Below are positions 20,086-26,625 of a DNA stretch of 64,000 nt, one piece after another (positions within the stretch are counted from its first letter, which is position 1; every line of letters begins with the position of its first letter). The DNA is taken from the NCBI RefSeq assembly GCF_002632755.1, contig NZ_NJAK01000001.1, positions 3,038,001 through 3,102,000 of the forward strand, written 5' to 3'. The translations under genes were made by a program, and so were the position numbers. The DNA is from Xenorhabdus ishibashii (GTDB taxonomy: Bacteria > Pseudomonadota > Gammaproteobacteria > Enterobacterales > Enterobacteriaceae). Under the pieces are notes generated by a model. The model searched no databases and was not told the DNA's origin. It saw nothing but the letters and a program-made list of their open reading frames with translations.

Positions 20086-20352
20086 ATGGCTGATTACAAA
20101 GTCACCCTGCCGTTACGGCAGGGGTTATATATCCATTATTCTTCAGGTTTGCACGACAATTTGTTGGAAGCCCTGGAACACGGCAAAATTCAGCCTGAGT
20201 ACCAATGCCGGCAAGGGTATTGCGGTTCTTGCCGTGTTCGCTTGGTCAAAGGGAAGGTTGGTTATCCTTGTAAGCCATTAGCGTTTGTTAATGAAGGGGA
20301 AATTTTGCCTTGTAGCTGTTATCCACTAACGGATATTGAAATTGAGCTTTAA
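20086..20352 (+). CDS. yfaE: YfaE, 2Fe-2S ferredoxin for NrdB cofactor maintenance
   Basis: An 88-residue plant-type ferredoxin with ligands Cys41, Cys46, Cys49 (CRQGYCGSC) and a final cysteine in PCSCYP (Cys76 or Cys78). E. coli YfaE keeps the NrdB diferric-tyrosyl cofactor active. ATG 20086 follows the nrdB TGA by one base and gives the family N-terminus (MADYKVTLP). Last gene of the nrd operon; no clear terminator follows. Confidence 0.95.
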   Translation: MADYKVTLPLRQGLYIHYSSGLHDNLLEALEHGKIQPEYQCRQGYCGSCRVRLVKGKVGYPCKPLAFVNEGEILPCSCYPLTDIEIEL

Positions 20353-20608
20353 TTTCCCTTAAAGATAATCTGTTAATCTTATTATTGCTGCGACAAACTT
20401 CGGATTATTCTGGATTATGGACATATTATTCATTACGGTGATATGTCCACCTTTCTACCATTTCTCACCGGCCTCTTCACGAGGCTCTAAAAATAAATAA
20501 ACAAAATCTTTATTACGATATTTATTCTTTTTATGTTGTTAGCAACAACGGGTTAGAGGTAGTTTGATAATTACAGTTTTTACCCAGCAAAATAAATGAA
20601 GGAGGACA

Positions 20609-20956
20609 ATGATGTATAAAATTGATTATAATTCATATCGTTCGACCAAAAGTTTTAACAGACGTTCCCGCTTTTTAGTTATGCACTATACTGCATTGAA
20701 CTTTGAGAAATCTATTCAGGCCTTGACTGGGAAGCTAGTCAGTGCCCATTACCTAGTCCCAAATCCAGATGATCCGACTTATCAAGCTGCTGGATTTGAT
20801 AAGGTTCACATATTCAATTTAGTCGATGAACTTGAAAGAACCTGGCATGCAGGAATAAGTTTTTGGGCAGGGCGAGAAGGGTTGAATGATACTTTGATAA
20901 TAAATCTTAATTTTCAAAAAAATATATTTTATAGATATCAAATTGCAGCTTATTAA
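20609..20956 (+). pseudogene. Truncated N-acetylmuramoyl-L-alanine amidase (AmiD/Amidase_2 type)
   Basis: The 115 residues match the first part of AmiD-like zinc amidases: FLVMHYTA (first zinc His26), LTGKLVSAHYLVP, RTWHAGISFWAGREGLNDT. Family members continue with S-I-G-I-E-L/I-x-N and carry two more zinc ligands (His and Asp) about 100 residues later. Here the match stops right after NDT, the next 18 residues are unrelated, and a stop follows. Amidase activity is therefore unlikely. Yet the frame keeps a strong GGAGG ribosome site and a hairpin terminator overlapping its stop. It may be decayed or a deliberately short product. Confidence 0.8.
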
Positions 20957-20970
20957 TTTAGCTGCAATTT
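20940..20970 (+). terminator. Terminator overlapping the end of the truncated amidase
   Basis: A perfect 11-bp stem (20940-20950 with 20960-20970), loop of 9 that contains the amidase stop codon, followed by TTAAA on the plus strand. The U-run is short. Confidence 0.65.
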
Positions 20971-21103
20971 TAAAGGTAAATAAAATATAGTGTAGAAATA
21001 ATGTTAATCTAACTGGGATATCTGCTTTTAGAAAATATGTCATAGCTTCTTATGATAATAGACACAAGAAGATTATTCCTGTAACTATATATTCTGCTAG
21101 TTT

Positions 21104-21454
21104 TTATGCAGAGATCACACGTGTATGATTAATACAGTGCGCTATGATTTTGTAAAGGTATACAAAATATAAAAGGCCAAATGTAATAAAAGAGAGAATA
21201 GCCCAAATCACAACATATCCAATTATTTGGACTAAACTGATATCACAATTTAATTTGCCGATAATTTGTCCACTATCTCGATCGATAACATGTGTTTTGC
21301 TAATGATAAAACGAGTCATATAGTAGGGAAACACGAAGGCAGCTAAACCTAATGTAAATAAAATAATCAGGAACCAAATGACGAGATGTAAAATAATCTC
21401 AAGTATCCCTAATTCTGATTTTAACTTCAGACTACGAAAGTCCATCGAGTTCAT
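21104..21454 (-). CDS. Small inner-membrane protein of unknown function
   Basis: A 116-residue protein with two clear membrane segments, about residues 17-42 (LEIILHLVIWFLIILFTLG) and 73-97 (IIGYVVIWAILSFITFGLLY), separated by a polar loop with ISKTHVIDRDSGQIIG. I do not recognise the family. ATG 21454 (MNSMDFRS) has an AGGAG ribosome site at ideal spacing; the frame is open upstream to 21499 but without such a site. It faces the truncated amidase across a short gap. A partner or immunity role is conceivable but not shown by sequence. Confidence 0.65.
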   Translation of the reverse strand: MNSMDFRSLKLKSELGILEIILHLVIWFLIILFTLGLAAFVFPYYMTRFIISKTHVIDRDSGQIIGKLNCDISLVQIIGYVVIWAILSFITFGLLYFVYLYKIIAHCINHTRVISA

Positions 21455-22012
21455 CGTGTTCTCCTGATGTTTAAATAAACACTGCAAACCAGTCAGCATA
21501 GAAATTCTATGAACTCTATACCTTCATTTAAATTATGAAACCGACAAGAAAGCATTTACTTTGGGGTTGTAGTGACGATAAAAAAGCCAGACTTTTGAAC
21601 TGGCTTATTTTGATTGTAGCAATTCTTACATAAAACGAGTTGCTGATAACCGGATAACAACGCAGTGTACATTTGAGAGGAAAGATTTTACAGATTTCAT
21701 GATGATTTCCTTTGAGGGTTATAAATTGTGATTTACTTCACGAAAATCTAAATTCTAAGGAGGATTTTATGCTCAAAAGCAAAAGAGTCAAGATATTTAT
21801 TAAATTATTTTTTTAAAAATTAAAAAAAAATTGTAAAATTAAATAATTTTTTGAAATTTAACGTATTATTATTATTTATTTGGATTGGTGTAGAGACTTT
21901 ATCACCCAGTGTAATTAGGGACTTTATTGATTTCTTTCATCTATACTTGATTTTCAGGTTGTTTTTTAGACAAAAATGACTTTGGTACTCAAGTTGGTAG
22001 CGGAGAAAATGC
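21455..22012. other. AT-rich spacer before the lysozyme gene
   Basis: 558 bases with no standard-length gene. It contains a hairpin (AAGCCAG/CTGGCTT, 21585-21608 approximately), a 15-codon micro-frame with a perfect ribosome site (21769-21816), and a long A/T run at 21800-21870. Promoters for the flanking divergent genes probably lie here. Confidence 0.5.
21769..21816 (+). CDS. Possible 15-residue cationic micropeptide
   Basis: TAAGGAGG, a near-perfect Shine-Dalgarno, is placed 5 bases before ATG 21769. The frame encodes MLKSKRVKIFIKLFF and stops. The product is basic (5 Lys/Arg) with a hydrophobic tail. The strong ribosome site is the only evidence; a chance match in AT-rich DNA is possible. 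It lies about 200 bases upstream of the lysozyme gene on the same strand. Confidence 0.3.
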   Translation: MLKSKRVKIFIKLFF

Positions 22013-22447
22013 ATGGAAATCAGTGAAAGTGGTATTAATAAACTTAAAAGTTATGAAGGTTTGAAATTGAAAGCATATCCAGATCCTGCTACTGGAGCAG
22101 CGCCGTGGACAATTGGATATGGTCATACAAAAGAAGTAAAGTCTGGACAAGTGATAACTGTGCAACAGGCTGAGGAACTGTTACATCAAGATCTTATCCC
22201 TATTTATGCAGCCATTCAGCGATTGGTTAAAGTACCTCTAACACAAGGGCAATTTGATGCCTTATGCTCGTTTATTTTCAATTTAGGGATCGGTGATTTT
22301 GCTCATTCAACATTATTGAAAAAATTGAATACAGGTGATTACCAAGGTGCAGCCAAAGAGTTTGTGAAATGGGATCGTGCCGATGGGAGAGAGTTAGCAG
22401 CTTTACGTATGCGAAGGGAATCTGAGCAGAAAACATTCTTATCATGA
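22013..22447 (+). CDS. Phage-type lysozyme (GH24 endolysin)
   Basis: A 144-residue T4-lysozyme-family muramidase that cleaves the MurNAc-GlcNAc bond of peptidoglycan. The catalytic set is visible: Glu15 (SYEGLKLKAY), Asp24 (YPDPATG) and Thr33 (PWTIGYGHT). There is no signal peptide or signal-anchor, so export would need a holin or lysis, or it is a domesticated enzyme. No holin, spanin or other phage gene is nearby, so it looks like a lone prophage remnant or a cargo gene. ATG 22013 has GCGGAG upstream. Confidence 0.92.
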   Translation: MEISESGINKLKSYEGLKLKAYPDPATGAAPWTIGYGHTKEVKSGQVITVQQAEELLHQDLIPIYAAIQRLVKVPLTQGQFDALCSFIFNLGIGDFAHSTLLKKLNTGDYQGAAKEFVKWDRADGRELAALRMRRESEQKTFLS

Positions 22448-22595
22448 CATGATCAAATAAACATTTTGGTAGTTTTTTAGGCTATCAGAAATAAAAAGTA
22501 GAAGTCTAATCAGATTATCACTCACAGCCTAATTGAATAAACGATCAATATGATAAGGAAATAGTATTTTTAATAAGAAATTAACAGTAAAATAA

Positions 22596-22991
22596 CTAAA
22601 TTCCTGATGTGCCATATTGTAATACAATACGATAACCATCTATATCTTCGAAAGTTTTTCCGCTCTTATCCCAATAAGGATTATAAGAAGGGACGAGAAT
22701 AAACCCAGCATTTTGCATTGATTGTGTTTGCTCTTGCCATTTAATCTTATCTTCAATATAAAATACTAATAAATTATCTTTAGTTGGGGCTTTACCAACA
22801 TGTGTATTGTGGTGATGAGTAAATTCAAGGTGCCATGAATGGTTGGGATGCCCCAGCATAATACCATCAAAACCATCATGATCTTTGAACTCGCCTAGTA
22901 TGGTGAAATTTAAGCCATGACAATACATTTCTGCAATTTTAGTAAGATTATCTGTTGGTCTGGCAATTCTAAGAATAGTTGATTTTTTCAT
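22596..22991 (-). CDS. VOC-family protein (glyoxalase/dioxygenase fold)
   Basis: 131 residues in two beta-alpha-beta-beta-beta modules. The N-half has ILRIARPTDNLTKIAEMYCHGLNF and HLEFTHH, the C-half has FEDIDGYRIVLQYG, as in bacterial VOC proteins of the YycE type. Candidate metal ligands are in HLEF and near the final RIVLQ strand. The substrate cannot be told. It stands alone in the accessory block; a terminator separates it from the upstream LPMO gene on the same strand. Confidence 0.8.
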   Translation of the reverse strand: MKKSTILRIARPTDNLTKIAEMYCHGLNFTILGEFKDHDGFDGIMLGHPNHSWHLEFTHHHNTHVGKAPTKDNLLVFYIEDKIKWQEQTQSMQNAGFILVPSYNPYWDKSGKTFEDIDGYRIVLQYGTSGI

Positions 22992-23058
22992 ATTTTTCTA
23001 TGTGTAGAGTTGTGTTAGGTGAATATATCTTATCTGAAAAATATTTTCATTTTTTAGA

Positions 23059-23089
23059 AAAAAGTGCTGGCAAATGATCAGCACTTTTT
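23059..23089 (-). terminator. Terminator of the LPMO gene
   Basis: An 11-bp stem (23059-23069 with 23079-23089). On the minus strand a U-rich run follows, about 50 bases after the LPMO stop and before the VOC start. Confidence 0.85.
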
Positions 23090-23137
23090 GTACTCAGATA
23101 ATATTTATAAATAAAATGTTATTATAATTAAAAAATA

Positions 23138-23731
23138 TTATTTAATGTCAACATCAATAACTTGATAGAAAGCATTAGCGGTATCAGCAATTGTCCATAC
23201 ACCGAGAATAACATGGTAGCCTGATCGATCGGGAATATCACAGTTTAGAGAAACAGTTTGGCCTGGTCTTTTTCCATCATCAAAACGCTCACAGAAGGGT
23301 TTTAGATCTAATTGTGCGCGTGTTAGAGGTTTGTTTGGATCCCAGTCAGGTTTGGTAATATAGAATTGCCATGAAGTGGTGCTATGCCGGGCTGTTATTG
23401 TCCAATTAAATTTGTTTATTCCTTTATTGATAGTGACATGATGCCAGCGGTCTATACTTTGTTCATTGAGTTGTTTGAACTGACCAACACCAGCACTGGC
23501 AATTTGTCCGTCTGGTGGTCCCCCTTGTGGGAAGCCTTTGGGACCTTCAATCGATTGTGGCTCATACGTAACAGGCCCGCAGTTTTTATTGATGCTTTTT
23601 TGGCATAAAAGTGCCCTGCTTGGCGGTGTGTCAATATATCCATGATTTGAATCTGGTTCAGCAATACTAGAAAATGGGATAGCACCAAAAGCCGTCAATC
23701 CCGCCAAAAGTAGAGATTTTTTAATATTCAT
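23138..23731 (-). CDS. Chitin-active lytic polysaccharide monooxygenase (AA10)
   Basis: A secreted copper enzyme that oxidatively cleaves chitin chains. 197 residues, single AA10 domain like Serratia CBP21: NHGYIDTPPSRALLC, YEPQSIEGPKGFPQGGPPDG, TARHSTTSW (second copper His115), DTANAFYQ (axial Phe188). The signal peptide is clear (Lys-Lys then about 17 hydrophobic residues) with a likely cut after SSIA (residue 24). The brace histidine is His30, five residues later; in AA10 enzymes it must be the mature N-terminus. Either cleavage occurs at Asn29 or trimming is needed. Chitin use would suit an insect- or fungus-associated lifestyle. Confidence 0.93.
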   Translation of the reverse strand: MNIKKSLLLAGLTAFGAIPFSSIAEPDSNHGYIDTPPSRALLCQKSINKNCGPVTYEPQSIEGPKGFPQGGPPDGQIASAGVGQFKQLNEQSIDRWHHVTINKGINKFNWTITARHSTTSWQFYITKPDWDPNKPLTRAQLDLKPFCERFDDGKRPGQTVSLNCDIPDRSGYHVILGVWTIADTANAFYQVIDVDIK

Positions 23732-23993
23732 AATGAATTTCCTATTTTTTCCTTACTTGACTGTAAAATAAGTGAATTTACTTTCTTATTGTTATGTTAA
23801 TCATTAATGAAATTTAAATTCTTTTAATGGAAATGCATAGAAATATTTATAACAAAATTAGGCAATTATAAATACTTAATTTATGATAGGCGTATACCAG
23901 AAAGATATTATTGAGAGATATAGTTGTCGTTGACTCTGAAAAAATTACGGATGGTAGGAAAAATCTATTTTAGAAATTTTTAATAATAAAAAT

Positions 23994-24015
23994 CCCTCCC
24001 TGAGTGCAGGGAGGG
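23994..24015 (-). terminator. Strong terminator, no assigned gene
   Basis: CCCTCCCTG/CAGGGAGGG, a perfect 9-bp GC-rich stem with a 4-base loop. On the minus strand it is followed by AUUUUUA. The nearest upstream minus-strand gene stops almost 400 bases away and has its own hairpin, so this may end a separate short transcript. Confidence 0.8.
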
Positions 24016-24356
24016 GAAGAGCGAAATAAGAAGCAAATGAGGGTGTACTAAACAAGTAGGATTTTGAGTACACGTAAATAAGATAGTCCCTAATTGAATA
24101 ATATGCAATAAACCAAACTTAAACAAAAAGTGAGAGTACGAACCGTCTCAAAATCAACATAGGTTAGATATATGATCCAAGTGGGTGAAAATAAATTTTG
24201 GATAAAATCGATGCTTGTTCAGCAGCCATAAAATTTATAGATGATCTAGCTATTGGAGTTATAGTTTCATTATAACCCATTGTTAATAAAATAATTTTTT
24301 ATCAATCAACGGAGAGGGGAATGGTGGAGCTGAATTGAACTTTACCCTTAACAACA

Positions 24357-24384
24357 TTACGACCACTTATTTAAGTGGCCGTAA
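24357..24384. terminator. Hairpin after the phosphoethanolamine transferase gene
   Basis: A 12-bp stem with one mismatch (24357-24368 with 24373-24384), 15 bases past the stop codon. On the plus strand TTTT follows; on the minus strand the U-run is weak. Confidence 0.6.
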
Positions 24385-24398
24385 TTTTATATTCTATC

Positions 24399-25940
24399 TC
24401 ATTCTATTTGCGAAAATGGTATAACGGATTCATCTGCTGCTAAAACTCTATCATTATTTTTTTCTTTATTCAGGATTGATTGGTTAATATCGTAACCCAT
24501 AAGGTTTGATAATATATATTTATTCATTAATCCGCTTAAATAACCATCTTTATTTCTGAATGACTCTATAAATTGACAATTGTATTGATGATTATTTGAT
24601 TTGTACATAAAGGGTACAAGATATTGCTCCTTACCTTTTTGATATCCATGCCCTTTATTAACTATCTCCCCGTGATCAGAAGTATATATCAATGAATAAT
24701 TGATATTTTTATTATTAATAATGTCATATATATTTTTTATAATTCTATCTGTATGATGGATAGTTAAATCATAGTGATCAGCATTAGGTAGCGCTATCTT
24801 ATCGGTATCATCGTAATTATTATAAGGCATATGGCTGCCATGTAAGTGAATTACAATGAATTTGTTTTCTTCATTATCTAAAACAACTTCATTCAATAGA
24901 AAAATTAAGTTGTCATCTTTAAAGTTTGTGAGTTTTATTACATCAGATTTTTTTGCGATGAATCCATATTTAGATGAGTGAAGACCATCCAGATCTTGCG
25001 AGCCTAACCAATAAGTTTTATAGCCATTTGATTTGGCCATTTCTATTATTGATTTGTTCTTAAATAAATTTTCTTCACTTTCTGGTGTATGAAATGCAAG
25101 GGACATAGAAACAGAGTTTCTTGTTATTGGTGCGCTAGAGTGTGCGTTATTAATTATGCATCCCCCGTTAGAAGAAAATATATGACTCATGTTTGGAGTT
25201 GTATTTAGTTTATATCCATATGCACTATAATGAGTAGATAATGATGATTCACCCATGATTAAGATAATATTACTGATATTATTTTTTTTCTTACCTATTA
25301 TCGATTCATTAAATTTAGTTATCTCACTGATGTCCGCATATTTATTATTTGAGTAACTTGAAATATATAAGTAAACAAAGTCTCCAAAGACAGCGGGATA
25401 TCTGTCCCTTATAAATCGACCAACTAATTTATCATCTTCTTTTATATCAGATAATAGTTTTTTATCTATAGCTGAGGCACTAAGATAAAATGTCACAAAA
25501 AAAATAAATATAGGTAATGCTTTGAATGATATGTGATAATGAATGCTTTTAGTTCTTCTTGCTATTAAATAAAATAAAACTATTGTTATAGTGATTGATG
25601 GCAATAACATTGTGAAAAATAAATGGCCAGTCATTGATAGCAATTCTTTTTTATTAGTTTCAATAAATGAATCAAGAACTGACACTGATATTCTTTCATT
25701 AAAAATAAGAGAATAATTTATTTGTATAATAAGAAAGAAAAGAAGTATACCTCCAATACTGGTTAAAACTCTATTTTTTTCTTTAATTAACAAAAAAATA
25801 GACAATAGTAGTGCAAGAGTTGATAAATGAGGTATGCTAGAGTCTTTTTGAAAGATTAGGGTATTCAGTGGATAAGTTAAACCTAACCCAATAACTATAG
25901 TTAAAATATATTTATAATATGTAAAACTAATTAATTTCAT
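24399..25940 (-). CDS. Phosphoethanolamine transferase family protein
   Basis: 513 residues: an N-terminal membrane domain of about five helices (residues 12-160) and a C-terminal alkaline-phosphatase-fold domain in the periplasm. Metal and catalytic residues are recognisable: Glu231 (IMGESSLSTHYSAYGY), nucleophile Thr273 (APITRNSVSMS), Asp422-His423 (TSDHGE) and His431 (KGHGYQ). The family moves phosphoethanolamine from phosphatidylethanolamine to lipid A, LPS core or other surface glycans; the motif style is nearer CptA/OpgE than MCR. The exact acceptor cannot be told. Codon use is strikingly AT-rich compared with backbone genes, suggesting acquisition by transfer. Confidence 0.85.
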   Translation of the reverse strand: MKLISFTYYKYILTIVIGLGLTYPLNTLIFQKDSSIPHLSTLALLLSIFLLIKEKNRVLTSIGGILLFFLIIQINYSLIFNERISVSVLDSFIETNKKELLSMTGHLFFTMLLPSITITIVLFYLIARRTKSIHYHISFKALPIFIFFVTFYLSASAIDKKLLSDIKEDDKLVGRFIRDRYPAVFGDFVYLYISSYSNNKYADISEITKFNESIIGKKKNNISNIILIMGESSLSTHYSAYGYKLNTTPNMSHIFSSNGGCIINNAHSSAPITRNSVSMSLAFHTPESEENLFKNKSIIEMAKSNGYKTYWLGSQDLDGLHSSKYGFIAKKSDVIKLTNFKDDNLIFLLNEVVLDNEENKFIVIHLHGSHMPYNNYDDTDKIALPNADHYDLTIHHTDRIIKNIYDIINNKNINYSLIYTSDHGEIVNKGHGYQKGKEQYLVPFMYKSNNHQYNCQFIESFRNKDGYLSGLMNKYILSNLMGYDINQSILNKEKNNDRVLAADESVIPFSQIE

Positions 25941-26473
25941 TTTATATCATTTTATGAAAAATAAAGAATGTTATTATCATTATAACTCTTCTTACATTAT
26001 ATCTCTACAATCGTAGCTACCATTTTAGAATGAAATTCATGCTTATATCTTTTAGTCATTTTTGAAGAAACATTAGGGCATATTTATTTTTTGTGAAGAA
26101 TTATTGAATAGTATGATAACGAAGTATAGTTATCTTCGCTAAAAAATAACCAAACCCCACCATCACATCGCGGGTTATGTTAAGTGCTCAAGAAAAATTG
26201 ATTGCAAATTGTTCATCTTAAAATCAGGGAAAGGTGAACAAGGAGGTTTAGTGATCCTCTTAGTAGATTCGGTGTGGAATGTGGGGTGAGAAGTGACAAA
26301 AAATTGAACTGATGAGCATTCATCATAATTCTGAATGAAAAATAATTAAAATATGATTATTTTTAGTTCAGTGAATTGGTGTTTTTTACGGAGGGTTTTA
26401 CACCCATTTTACCTCAAGCAAATTTGAGCCATAAAAAAACCAACCCTAACAGGTTGGTTTTTCTAGGGAAATT
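25941..26473. other. Spacer between the transferase gene and tRNA-Pro
   Basis: 533 bases with no supported gene. The promoter of the transferase gene should be near 25950-26050. A purine-rich stretch with GGAGG (26242-26246) precedes only a 12-codon frame. The tRNA-Pro terminator is at the right end. No integrase or repeated tRNA 3' end is visible. Confidence 0.5.
26435..26462 (-). terminator. tRNA-Pro terminator
   Basis: An 11-bp stem (26435-26445 with 26452-26462) rich in A/T at the base. On the minus strand a U-run follows, 12 bases past the tRNA CCA end. Confidence 0.9.
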
Positions 26474-26550
26474 TGGTCGGCATGATAGGATTTGAACCTA
26501 CGACCCCCGACACCCCATGACGGTGCGCTACCAAGCTGCGCTACATGCCG
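26474..26550 (-). tRNA. tRNA-Pro (anticodon TGG)
   Basis: A 77-nt tRNA nearly identical to E. coli proM: acceptor CGGCATG paired with CATGCCG, anticodon TGG in the TCATGGGG segment (reads CCA and related Pro codons), T-arm GGTTCAAATCC, CCA encoded. Its 3' end faces the accessory block at 20353-26473, a common orientation for islands. Confidence 0.97.
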
Positions 26551-26625
26551 ATGACTTCCTCTATACTACCGTTTTTTATTTGCAAAGCAAGTCCCTAATT
26601 TAGTGAGTGCCTGATTTTTAAGCAA

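Larger units (their letters stand above)
23732..24398. other. Spacer with an orphan minus-strand terminator
   Basis: 667 bases between the LPMO and phosphoethanolamine transferase genes, both leftward. The LPMO promoter should lie near 23740-23900. A strong minus-strand terminator is at 23994-24015, and a 38-codon minus-strand frame without a ribosome site is at 24164-24280. Otherwise nothing recognisable. Confidence 0.5.

Noticed and set aside
26123..26150. loxP-like inverted sequence (ATAACGAAGTATAGTTAT)
   Set aside because: The arm order and spacer do not fit a Cre or Xer site; the resemblance is superficial.
26245..26300. Short frame after GGAGG near tRNA-Pro
   Set aside because: Only 12 codons, starting with GTG, with no conservation evidence.
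20353..26473. Intact prophage or integrative element
   Set aside because: A lysozyme and an amidase fragment are present but no integrase, structural, holin or regulatory phage gene is seen.
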